A stretch of DNA of 14,760 nt, from positions 1 to 14,760 of the forward strand of contig JAJFMM010000196.1 of NCBI GenBank assembly GCA_021772165.1, given 5' to 3'. The translations under genes and the position numbers were made by a program. The stretch is from Chlamydiota bacterium. Its GTDB lineage: Bacteria; Chlamydiota; Chlamydiia; Chlamydiales; SM23-39. The notes beneath the pieces are model-generated. The model was not told the origin of the DNA and made no database searches. It worked only from the letters and a program-made list of their open reading frames with translations. Below, piece after piece: positions 1 to 6,434 of the stretch (position 1 is its first letter; every line of letters starts with the position of its first letter).

Positions 1-1
1 C

Positions 2-346
2 CTCGCTGTCTTAGCTGCGCTCATCCGCTCAGGGATCATAGCTTGCTTGCTGGAGCTGTTGAATGCGATTCAAGTATTCAGCGATGTACTCTCTTATATT
101 CGTCTCTACGCACTAGGCCTTGCCGGAATGATCGTCGCACAGACCTTCAACGGCCTGGGATCGAAATCCCAAATTGTCTTGGGCGTCATCATTGTTCTTG
201 CCGGCCATACGGTGAATATCAGCCTTTCTGTTATGTCGGGCGTCATTCACGGCCTGCGTCTCAACTTCCTCGAATGGTACCGCTACTGTTTCGAAGGAGG
301 AGGGAAACTATTCAACCCCTTACGGCTGAGAAAGCCAAAGCATTAA
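2..346 (+). CDS. atpI: V-type ATP synthase/ATPase subunit I, C-terminal part (5' end outside window)
   Basis: The frame is open from the first complete codon and ends at TAA 344-346, giving the last 114 residues. The segment LSYIRLYALGLAG is the hallmark of the membrane half of V/A-type ATPase subunit a/I; its arginine corresponds to the essential arginine facing the rotor ring in this family. The remainder is hydrophobic, with at least two further membrane segments, and ends in a short basic tail (LRLRKPKH). Family knowledge: subunit I forms the ion half-channels of the stator in the inner membrane. The start of subunit K follows only 15 bases later, so the two are cotranscribed. The I-then-K order matches chlamydial V-ATPase operons. 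The N-terminal cytoplasmic arm lies outside the window. Confidence 0.93.
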   Translation, partial: LAVLAALIRSGIIACLLELLNAIQVFSDVLSYIRLYALGLAGMIVAQTFNGLGSKSQIVLGVIIVLAGHTVNISLSVMSGVIHGLRLNFLEWYRYCFEGGGKLFNPLRLRKPKH

Positions 347-361
347 AATTGGAGTATCTCT

Positions 362-784
362 ATGGATTATAACATGATTGGACCGGGTATCGCACTCGGC
401 ATGGGCTGTATCGGCAGCTCAATTGGCTGCGGAATTGCAGGGATGGCTTCTCACGGCGTGATGAGCCGCATCGAAGAAGGTCACGGAAAATTGATCGCGA
501 TATCGGCGATCCCGGCCTCACAGTCGATCTACGGCTTTCTACTGATGATCTTCATGAGCGAGAATATCAAAGCGGGCACACTCTTGCCCCTCGATGCGAT
601 CGGTATCGCCTTTTTCGTAGGGCTAGCGATTATGTTCTCCTCGATTTTTCAAGGACGATGTGCAGCGACAGCTATTCAAGCAACAGGTAAGAACCCAGCA
701 CTCTACGGCATGACCTTGGCCGCGTTGGGAATTGTCGAGTCCTTTGCGCTCTTCGCGTTTGTCTTCGCAATGCTCATTATTTAA
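362..784 (+). CDS. atpK: V-type ATPase subunit K (rotor ring proteolipid)
   Basis: 140 residues, with four hydrophobic helices arranged as two related hairpins, the usual size and shape of the V-type c/K subunit that forms the membrane rotor ring. A GGAG ribosome binding site at 351-354 sits 7 bases before the ATG. The ion-carrying glutamate is E126 in GIVESFALF of helix 4. Helix 2 has S53-Q54 (IPASQSIYGF) in place of a carboxylate, and Q97 lies in FQGR of helix 3. By recollection of the Enterococcus hirae NtpK structure (T64, Q65, Q110, E139), these residues match the sodium ligands in type and nearly in spacing, which suggests sodium rather than proton coupling; that part is inference. This is the last gene of the operon, followed at once by a strong terminator. 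Confidence 0.94.
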   Translation: MDYNMIGPGIALGMGCIGSSIGCGIAGMASHGVMSRIEEGHGKLIAISAIPASQSIYGFLLMIFMSENIKAGTLLPLDAIGIAFFVGLAIMFSSIFQGRCAATAIQATGKNPALYGMTLAALGIVESFALFAFVFAMLII

Positions 785-794
785 TTCATTCTGT

Positions 795-834
795 TTGGAA
801 TCCGCAACTCTGCGGATTCCAATTTCTATTTTTT
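795..834 (+). terminator. Rho-independent terminator of the V-ATPase operon
   Basis: A perfect 12-base stem, TTGGAATCCGCA (795-806) and TGCGGATTCCAA (811-822), closes a 4-base loop and is followed by the T-rich run TTTCTATTTTTT (823-834). It starts 10 bases after the stop codon of subunit K, so it ends the ATPase transcript and separates it from the methyltransferase genes. Confidence 0.93.
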
Positions 835-907
835 AACAAAAATATCTTTCATATATTTTCTTGTCTGTTCGATAGTACTCCTGTTTTTGTAATAAAACGA
901 GGCTGCT

Positions 908-1816
908 TTGTTTAGTATAGAAGAGATTAGAAGTCATAAAAAGAAGATCGCTCAAGAAATAGTAGATTGTGAGGATAGAGGCGATCAATATCCGGCAGAG
1001 CGGATGGCGCAAGCTCTAGCCTGCGAAGATACAGACCTGATTCCAAAAGTACCCGACGCCGGTAAAATTTTTGAAGATGCAGAAGAGCCCTATCAACTGA
1101 TGCATAACGGCATGAAGCTGACAAGAGGTGTGTACGGCGGGAAGATGATGGAGGATATGATCCGCGGCTTTCGCGGCCATCATGAGCCACAGGAAGAGAG
1201 AGTCTTTTATGAAGTGCTAAAATGCATGCCGCCAGGAGCCGTTATGATTGAACTGGGGAGTTTTTGGGCTTACTACTCACTCTGGTTTGCCCAAGCGGTG
1301 CCACAAGCAAAAAACTATCTGGTGGAGCCGAGCAAAGAGAGACTTGCACTATCGCGGAAGCATTTTCTACTCAACAAGAAAGAGGGCGTCTTTGTGCATG
1401 CAGGCATTGGAAAACCCAACGGTGTCGTTATCAACAAGGACATGCTGGGTGCACTCGATCTGGGCATTGACGAATTATTAGAGATCATCAAAGTCGATCA
1501 GGTGAATCTGCTGCATGCAGATATCCAATCCTCAGAGTGCGCCATGTTAATAAGTGCAATAAAGTCGGTAGCCCACGGCAAGATAGACTACTTTTTCATC
1601 TCCACGCATTGCGACACCCACCTGCCATGTCTTGCTATTCTCAAAGCCTATGACTACAGCATCATTGCAGAACATACCATCGAAGAAGGATACATGCCGG
1701 ACGGGCTCATCGTTGCCAAACGAAAAGGAGCTTTTGGCCCCAATCATGTAGAGATCAGCAAAGTACCCAAGGGACATGCGATTTGGAATGAGCAATTCCA
1801 AACAGAACATAAATAA
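908..1816 (+). CDS. FkbM-family SAM-dependent methyltransferase, first tandem copy
   Basis: 302 residues from a TTG start. That start is chosen because it aligns exactly with the GTG start of the downstream paralogue and has a weak CGAGG site 5 bases upstream. Residues 1-100 are mostly helical and charged. The Rossmann-like SAM domain follows: motif I is VMIELGSFWAYYSLWF (112-127), the acidic residue binding the SAM ribose is probably E140 in YLVEPS, and LLHADIQSSE (201-210) is the counterpart of the FkbM hallmark resembling KIDVEGxE. The C-terminal part (HTIEEGYMPDGLIVAKRKG) is nearly invariant between the two copies. FkbM enzymes are typically O-methyltransferases acting on sugars or polyketides; the acceptor here cannot be deduced. 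The gene follows a terminator, so it should have its own promoter within 835-900, where I see AT-rich sequence but no convincing -35/-10 pair. Confidence 0.82.
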   Translation: MFSIEEIRSHKKKIAQEIVDCEDRGDQYPAERMAQALACEDTDLIPKVPDAGKIFEDAEEPYQLMHNGMKLTRGVYGGKMMEDMIRGFRGHHEPQEERVFYEVLKCMPPGAVMIELGSFWAYYSLWFAQAVPQAKNYLVEPSKERLALSRKHFLLNKKEGVFVHAGIGKPNGVVINKDMLGALDLGIDELLEIIKVDQVNLLHADIQSSECAMLISAIKSVAHGKIDYFFISTHCDTHLPCLAILKAYDYSIIAEHTIEEGYMPDGLIVAKRKGAFGPNHVEISKVPKGHAIWNEQFQTEHK

Positions 1817-1828
1817 AAAGAGGTCATT

Positions 1829-2716
1829 GTGATTGATTTAGAAGAGATTAGAAACCATAAAAAAAAGATCTCACAAGAAATATTAGATTATGAAGAGAGA
1901 GGAGATCTATATCCGGCAGAACAGATGGTGCAAGCGTTAGCCTGCGAAGATACAGACCTGATTCCTAAAGTACCCGACGCCGGGAAAGTTTTTGAGGATG
2001 CAGAAGAGCCCTATCAACTGATGCACAATGGCGTCAAAATACTCAAAGATGCGTATTCGGGAAAGTACATGACCGATCTGATTCGTGGATTTCGCGGGCA
2101 TCATGAGCCCCAAGAAGAGAAAGTGTTTCATGAGGTGTTAAAATTCATGCCTCCAGGAGCCGTCATGATTGAACTTGGGAGCTATTGGGCCTACTATTCA
2201 CTCTGGTTTGCGAAACAAGTAGCTCAAGCAAAGAATTATCTGATTGAACCGAGCAAAACCCGATTAGAGCTAACGAGAAAACATTTTGTGCTCAATGAGG
2301 AAAAAGGCATCTTTTTCAACGCATCGATTGGGGTGCCGAATGGAATGGGCAAAGATCACAGCTACGTATCTGCTCCCCAGCTAGATCTCGATGACGTTTT
2401 AAAAATCCTCGAGCTCGAACATGTAAATATCGTGCACGCAGACATCCAAGCCTCAGAAAGCTACATGTTAAAAAGCGCAGAACAGTCGATTGCCAAAGGG
2501 AAGATTGATTACTTTTTCATCTCTACTCACGACGTAGTACATACCATGTGTCTGAACTTTCTGAAAGCCTATGGTTACAGCATCATTGCAGAACATACCA
2601 TCGAAGAGGGGTACATGCCGGATGGACTCATTGTGGCCAAACGCAAGGGAGTGGCTGGCCCTGATCATGTAGACATTAGTAAAGTAGCCAAAGGGCAAGC
2701 GATTTGGGACCAGTGA
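1829..2716 (+). CDS. FkbM-family SAM-dependent methyltransferase, second tandem copy
   Basis: 295 residues from a GTG start, with a good AAAGAGG ribosome binding site 6 bases before it. By hand alignment it matches the upstream gene without gaps over its full length, about 206 of 295 identical (70%). Motif I (VMIELGSYWAYYSLWF, 112-127), the acidic residue E140 and VHADIQASE (202-210) are all kept. Divergence concentrates in two places: residues 71-80, and residues 160-200 between the SAM-binding half and the HADIQ motif, where acceptor specificity might reside. The stop of the first copy lies 12 bases upstream, so the pair is cotranscribed. The duplication is old enough for substitutions but has kept every expected functional motif, so both copies look intact rather than one decaying. 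Confidence 0.84.
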   Translation: MIDLEEIRNHKKKISQEILDYEERGDLYPAEQMVQALACEDTDLIPKVPDAGKVFEDAEEPYQLMHNGVKILKDAYSGKYMTDLIRGFRGHHEPQEEKVFHEVLKFMPPGAVMIELGSYWAYYSLWFAKQVAQAKNYLIEPSKTRLELTRKHFVLNEEKGIFFNASIGVPNGMGKDHSYVSAPQLDLDDVLKILELEHVNIVHADIQASESYMLKSAEQSIAKGKIDYFFISTHDVVHTMCLNFLKAYGYSIIAEHTIEEGYMPDGLIVAKRKGVAGPDHVDISKVAKGQAIWDQ

Positions 2717-2736
2717 GTGCCGACAGGGCAATTTGT

Positions 2737-2768
2737 AGAGAAGCCTGTGATCCATACAGGCTTCCTCT
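2737..2768 (+). terminator. Hairpin after the methyltransferase pair, possible terminator
   Basis: AGAGAAGCCTGT (2737-2748) pairs with ACAGGCTTC-c-TCT (2756-2768, one bulged C) around a 7-base loop, starting 20 bases after the stop codon of the second methyltransferase. The stem is strong, but there is no clear T run directly after it on either strand, so it may be a rho-aided or bidirectional stop between the converging genes. Confidence 0.45.
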
Positions 2769-2829
2769 CAAGTTTGTATGACCCCCTACTCTATCTGGAG
2801 ACGTTGGTAAGGGGAAATCATCAAAAATT

Positions 2830-3597
2830 TTACCAATTGTTGTCTTCTTCGTAACCAAAATAAATTAAATAATCACCATACCGTTCTTTAAAAGCTCTGA
2901 TATTATCCTCATTAAAGTGAGTTTTCCATTCTCCTATCTGACCAGTTCGAAACGAATGGGTGAGATCTGGGAAACGTTTAACATCTGCTATCCCGTGAAG
3001 GTCATTACCTATTTTTAGGATTTCATCATCTGTCTTCTCAAGGCCCCAAAAAGTTAGTATTTCTTTTATTTGCACGATTTGTAATTCATCATCCCCATTT
3101 CCTTTACTGCCCACAAGATGTTCAAAACGGGTTATAAGAGTATTGGGAGATGTAGAGGCTCTGTAAATAGCGTCCATGAAGCGTTGCATCCAACCTCTGC
3201 CATAAGGGCAATCATCTGAATCCTCAATGAGAGCTAACAATTTCTCATCAAAGGTAGCACTGTTCCATTTTTCAATGCTCTTTTTTACCAGGGGAGTTCT
3301 CGTTCCTCGAAAAGTGTCAGTTGTTAGCTGCATATCCAAAAAATAGACATAGGATACAAACATATCTCTTAAATCCCTATACTGAATAAGTTTTCTTTGG
3401 CTCGGATTAAGCTCGTCTTTGAAAGGATTAATAGGATTGACACTATATCCATCAAATTCGTTAGCAAGATAAAATAGTTTTTTTATTAAGTGTGTTCCTG
3501 TTTTTGGCATTGTATATATAAATACATGACCATACTCTTGATCTGCATAAGTCATGTTGAAGAAAAGTAAAAACATAACAACTAATCTTGATTTCAT
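2830..3597 (-). CDS. Sulfotransferase-domain protein with N-terminal signal peptide
   Basis: 255 residues; the ATG at 3597 has AAAGAG about 8 bases upstream. The N-terminus (MKSRLVVMFLLFFNMTYA, then DQ) has the basic, hydrophobic and small-residue pattern of a Sec signal peptide with a cleavage site near residue 18. The mature part carries sulfotransferase hallmarks in order: a 5'-phosphosulfate loop MPKTGTHLI (30-38), a 3'-phosphate site YRDLRDMFVSYVYF (73-86, R74 and S82), and a late PAPS-binding loop FRTGQIGEWKTHF (216-228). Known family chemistry is sulfate transfer from PAPS to hydroxyl or amine groups. Two oddities: only about 40 residues separate the first two motifs, whereas cytosolic sulfotransferases have about 80 including the catalytic histidine, and no histidine lies between residues 37 and 73. 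The gene is AT-rich (17 G/C in 3481-3540), suggesting transfer. Activity is uncertain. Confidence 0.75.
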   Translation of the reverse strand: MKSRLVVMFLLFFNMTYADQEYGHVFIYTMPKTGTHLIKKLFYLANEFDGYSVNPINPFKDELNPSQRKLIQYRDLRDMFVSYVYFLDMQLTTDTFRGTRTPLVKKSIEKWNSATFDEKLLALIEDSDDCPYGRGWMQRFMDAIYRASTSPNTLITRFEHLVGSKGNGDDELQIVQIKEILTFWGLEKTDDEILKIGNDLHGIADVKRFPDLTHSFRTGQIGEWKTHFNEDNIRAFKERYGDYLIYFGYEEDNNW

Positions 3598-3655
3598 GAA
3601 ATACTCTTTTTGTTGTTAAAACGCAGTTTCTGGTCATATTTGCTATGAGCTCGTA

Positions 3656-3796
3656 TTAATTTTCATCACGAGCATCGAAGTACACAGGATCGATGAGAAC
3701 AGTCCCTTCCACCTCGGCTAAAAAGTCGGGCCGGATAGGGTGCATACGAGAGGCTCCGGTAATGAGGCTCAAATCTAGAGGAGGAACTGATTGCAT
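3656..3796 (-). CDS. Small hypothetical ORF or gene remnant (46 residues)
   Basis: A minus-strand frame runs from ATG (3796-3794) to TAA (3658-3656) and reads MQSVPPLDLSLITGASRM for its first 18 residues, ending in VYFDARDEN. Amino acid composition is ordinary (acidic C-terminus, few rare residues) and base composition is like that of the flanking normal genes, not like the AT-rich sulfotransferase gene 58 bases downstream. An in-frame stop lies 9 bases before the ATG, so the ORF cannot be longer at its 5' end. GGA sits too close to the ATG to be a good ribosome binding site. I do not recognise the protein. It could be a true small gene, the remnant of a longer gene broken by insertion of the sulfotransferase gene, or chance. 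Confidence 0.3.
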   Translation of the reverse strand: MQSVPPLDLSLITGASRMHPIRPDFLAEVEGTVLIDPVYFDARDEN

Positions 3797-3810
3797 TGTT
3801 CCAAATTAAG

Positions 3811-3867
3811 TTTTTGCAAAGCTTGTACCTTGAGAGAGCTATTTTTGCAAAGAGCATTCTTGCAAAA
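3811..3867 (+). repeat. TTTGCAAA boxes in the fumC leader
   Basis: TTTTTGCAAAG occurs at 3811-3821 and again at 3842-3852, 31 bases apart, with a shorter relative TTGCAAAA at 3860-3867. The core TTTGCAAA is palindromic. The boxes lie 40-100 bases before the fumC start, where a promoter or operator would be expected. A role is inference only. Confidence 0.4.
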
Positions 3868-3909
3868 TTTACGTGTAGTTGGCATGAATTGAACGACTGG
3901 GAGAATCAG

Positions 3910-5307
3910 ATGACAGAAAAGTTTCGGACAGAGCAGGACACCCTCGGCGAGGTGCATGTACCCGCAGATCGCTACTGGGGCGCACAGACGCAAAGATCAC
4001 ATCTCAATTTCAAAATTGGGGGCCATAAGATGCCGATTGAGGTGATCCGAGCTCTTGCAATCGTCAAAAAGGCCGCTGCGATAGTCAATACGGAACTCAA
4101 GCTTCTAACTCCTGAAAAAGAGCAATTGATTTTAGCTGCTTGCGATGAGGTGATCGCAGGGGATCTAGATGACCATTTTCCTCTTGTAGTTTGGCAAACA
4201 GGCTCAGGCACACAGACCAATATGAATGTGAATGAGGTCGTCAGCAATCGGGCGATTGAAATGGCCGGCGGCGTTCTTGGTTCTAAAACGCCCATTCACC
4301 CCAACGATGATGTCAATAAGTCTCAATCGTCGAATGATACGTTTCCTACAGCCTCGCATATTGCGGCCGTTTCTCTGATTCGTCAAAAGTTACTTCCTGC
4401 TCTAACGCACTTTTATGAGGATCTAGAGAAAAAGGCTAAAGAGTGGAACGAAATCATCAAAGTAGGTCGCACCCATCTTATGGATGCAGCTCCTTTGACG
4501 TTGGGCCAAGAATATTCCGGTTATGCTTCCCAGGTCAAACATGCCTTAGAAGCCATTGAATTTGCACTAGGTCATCTCTCTGAGCTCGCATTAGGAGGGA
4601 CAGCCGTTGGTACTGGACTGAACACGCATCCGCAGTTTGCTAAACGCTCAGCTGAGGTGATCAGTGAACTAACGGGACTTTATTTCAGCTCAGCACCCAA
4701 TAAATTTGAAGCGCTCTCGGGTAAAGAAGCTACGGTAGGAATGAGCGGGGCTCTTCGTCAGATGGCCATTGTGTTCATGAAGATTGCCAATGACATTCGT
4801 TGGGGCGGCTCAGGTCCGCGCTGCGGCATTGGAGAGATGCTTTTGCCTGCCAATGAGCCGGGCTCTTCCATCATGCCGGGTAAGGTCAACCCGACTCAGT
4901 GCGAAGCGATGACGATGGTTTGTGTAGAGGTGATGGGAAACGATGCGGCGATTGGGATCGCTGGGTCGCAAGGAAACTTTCAGCTCAATGTATTCAAGCC
5001 GCTTCTGATCTTCAAGCTGATTGAATCGATCCACTTACTGGCCGATGCTGCCGAGAACTTCTTAGAAAAGTGTCTCAAAGATCTCAGACCGAATCTAAAG
5101 CGCATCGAAGAAAACCTCAGTAAATCTCTGATGCTCGCCACGGCGCTCAATGTCGAAATCGGTTATGAGAAAGCAGCGGAGATCGTCAAGAAAGCCTTTG
5201 CAGAAGAGATCACGCTGAAAGAGGCAGCGCTCCAGCTCGGCGCGCTCAGTTCAGAGGAGTTTGATCGGGTGGTCGATCCGAAAAAGATGATTGGTCCGTC
5301 AGCTTAA
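3910..5307 (+). CDS. fumC: Fumarate hydratase, class II
   Basis: 465 residues from ATG 3910, close to E. coli FumC (467). The start is supported by TGGGAGA at 3898-3904 and by the typical class II opening TEQDTLGEVHVPADRYWGAQT; the frame is open 38 codons further upstream, but that stretch has no fumarase character. The enzyme interconverts fumarate and L-malate in the TCA cycle, in the cytosol, as an iron-free homotetramer. Visible motifs: GSGTQTNMNVNE (98-109), SSNDTFPTA (140-148), GRTHLMDA (186-193) with catalytic H189, and the lyase signature GSSIMPGKVN (318-327) with S319 as the equivalent of the E. coli catalytic serine. Nothing is missing. The last 9 bases overlap the end of the convergent glycosyltransferase gene. 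Confidence 0.97.
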   Translation: MTEKFRTEQDTLGEVHVPADRYWGAQTQRSHLNFKIGGHKMPIEVIRALAIVKKAAAIVNTELKLLTPEKEQLILAACDEVIAGDLDDHFPLVVWQTGSGTQTNMNVNEVVSNRAIEMAGGVLGSKTPIHPNDDVNKSQSSNDTFPTASHIAAVSLIRQKLLPALTHFYEDLEKKAKEWNEIIKVGRTHLMDAAPLTLGQEYSGYASQVKHALEAIEFALGHLSELALGGTAVGTGLNTHPQFAKRSAEVISELTGLYFSSAPNKFEALSGKEATVGMSGALRQMAIVFMKIANDIRWGGSGPRCGIGEMLLPANEPGSSIMPGKVNPTQCEAMTMVCVEVMGNDAAIGIAGSQGNFQLNVFKPLLIFKLIESIHLLADAAENFLEKCLKDLRPNLKRIEENLSKSLMLATALNVEIGYEKAAEIVKKAFAEEITLKEAALQLGALSSEEFDRVVDPKKMIGPSA

Positions 5308-6396
5308 AACATGCTGTTTGACAATCGGGTAGACCTCCTCGATGCTGCTGAGTGCACTGGGAGGCAGGCGCGGCGTCTTTTTGAGTCTCTCCATCGCATC
5401 GAGACACTCTTGATATTTCTTCATCTGAAACGAGCACTTCACAAAATGCAAAAGGGCTCCATATTCGTAGATCCAGCCCTCTACGTTGATGCTATCTGTT
5501 TTCGGAAAGGGGAGCGAGCTCGCCTCTTTCGATAGCAGGTATCCGAGGGAGAAGTTCTCTTGGGATATCGCGTAGTGCGTTAGCCAAAAGAGCGGCTCCG
5601 CGCGAAAGGGTCTTGCTTGATGCGCCTTGCCGTAGCTCTTGAGAAAGAGCTCTGTTTTTTTACCCAACCGTCTCTGCAGATCGGCGACTTTATAAAGGGA
5701 GTAGAACACCTCTTCGTCCCAGCCTCCCATCTTCGATCGTATCTCATAGTATTTCAGCGCCAACTCCGGCTTTTTGATCGCCTCATAGGTGATGCCTAAA
5801 AAGTGGGGGTAGCGGAGGTTGCTTGGATCTTCTTTGTGTGCTCTCTCTAGGATCTCAACGTCTTTATGCAGTTTTTTAGGATCACGTGAGCGCGCGCCAT
5901 CGAGGGTGCAATAGTGGGTGATGCCCTGGATCTGCTTAAAAAGCTTTGCCTCCGGACAGATCAGCTCTTCATGGAGAGCGCCAACCCATTTCCACGGAAG
6001 GTGGCTCGCGATCAGTAGCAGGTATTGAAAAGAGCGAGGAAAGGCCTCTTTGGTCTCCTGATGGATCAGATAGCCATCTTGATCGAGCGCGGGTAGGGTG
6101 AAGTTTTTCGCTGTTTCGAGGTAATCATCTGCATCGATAACGAGAATGTAGTCGCCTTTTGTCTTGGCCAGCTCAAGCGCTTCGGTTCGGTTCGTCTCAA
6201 AATTAACCCAGGGCCTCTCATGCAGCTCTCCCGGCAGCTCTTTCATAAACTCTTGGACCATCTCCTGCGTGCCATCGGTCGAGCCCGTATCGACAATCAC
6301 CCAGGCATCTATCAGGGGTTTAACAGAAGTGAGACATCTTTGAAGGATGTGCTTCTCATTTTTTACGATCATGTTTAAAACGACTTTCTTTTTCAT
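5299..6396 (-). CDS. Glycosyltransferase family 2 with C-terminal TPR-like helices
   Basis: 365 residues; AGGAA sits 5 bases before the ATG. The N-terminal GT-A fold shows LNMIVKNEKHILQRCLTSV (7-25), VDTGSTDGT (35-43) for nucleotide-sugar binding, and DADD (88-91) as the metal-binding DxD motif; WVGALHEEL (137-145) probably carries the catalytic acidic residues. From about residue 175 on, helix pairs such as EILERAHKEDPSNLRYPHFL (181-200) and ELALKYYEIR (211-220) resemble tetratricopeptide repeats, a combination known in TPR-containing GT2 enzymes that glycosylate proteins or lipopolysaccharide. Donor and acceptor cannot be read from the sequence. There is no signal peptide, so it acts in the cytosol. 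The Nudix gene ends 37 bases upstream on the same strand, so the two may be cotranscribed. The translation start region folds into a hairpin. Confidence 0.88.
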   Translation of the reverse strand: MKKKVVLNMIVKNEKHILQRCLTSVKPLIDAWVIVDTGSTDGTQEMVQEFMKELPGELHERPWVNFETNRTEALELAKTKGDYILVIDADDYLETAKNFTLPALDQDGYLIHQETKEAFPRSFQYLLLIASHLPWKWVGALHEELICPEAKLFKQIQGITHYCTLDGARSRDPKKLHKDVEILERAHKEDPSNLRYPHFLGITYEAIKKPELALKYYEIRSKMGGWDEEVFYSLYKVADLQRRLGKKTELFLKSYGKAHQARPFRAEPLFWLTHYAISQENFSLGYLLSKEASSLPFPKTDSINVEGWIYEYGALLHFVKCSFQMKKYQECLDAMERLKKTPRLPPSALSSIEEVYPIVKQHVLS

Positions 6397-6398
6397 TA

Positions 6399-6434
6399 GA
6401 TTCCTATTATTTTTGTATAATAGATAATAGGATC
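6399..6434 (-). promoter_or_regulatory. Hairpin hiding the glycosyltransferase ribosome binding site
   Basis: On the minus strand, GATCCTATTAT (6434-6424) can pair with ATAATAGGAATC (6410-6399) with one bulged A, giving an 11-pair stem with a 13-base loop. The downstream arm contains the AGGAA site that precedes the glycosyltransferase ATG, and the upstream arm begins at the last base of the Nudix stop codon. If formed, the stem would block ribosome entry; it lacks a T run and so is not a typical terminator. Confidence 0.4.

Larger units (their letters stand above)
3598..3909. other. 312-base gap between the sulfotransferase-like gene and fumC
   Basis: The part next to the sulfotransferase-like gene (3598-3655) is AT-rich and probably holds its leader and promoter. 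Positions 3656-3796 hold a short minus-strand ORF. Positions 3797-3909 form the fumC leader, with TTTGCAAA boxes and a TGGGAGA ribosome binding site at 3898-3904. I see no tRNA, no strong terminator and no clear promoter hexamers. Confidence 0.6.

Noticed and set aside
43..372. 109-codon plus-strand frame overlapping the subunit I end
   Set aside because: It is out of frame with the unmistakable subunit I sequence and its translation is rich in Arg, Cys and Ser without any domain.
2804..2836. Inverted repeat TTGGTAA/TTACCAA around the sulfotransferase-like gene's stop
   Set aside because: Seven pairs with a 19-base loop and no T run is too weak to call a terminator.
3796..3909. 38-codon upstream extension of fumC from a TTG
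   Set aside because: The extension has no fumarase character, spans the TTTGCAAA boxes, and a good ribosome binding site stands before ATG 3910, which gives the expected protein length.
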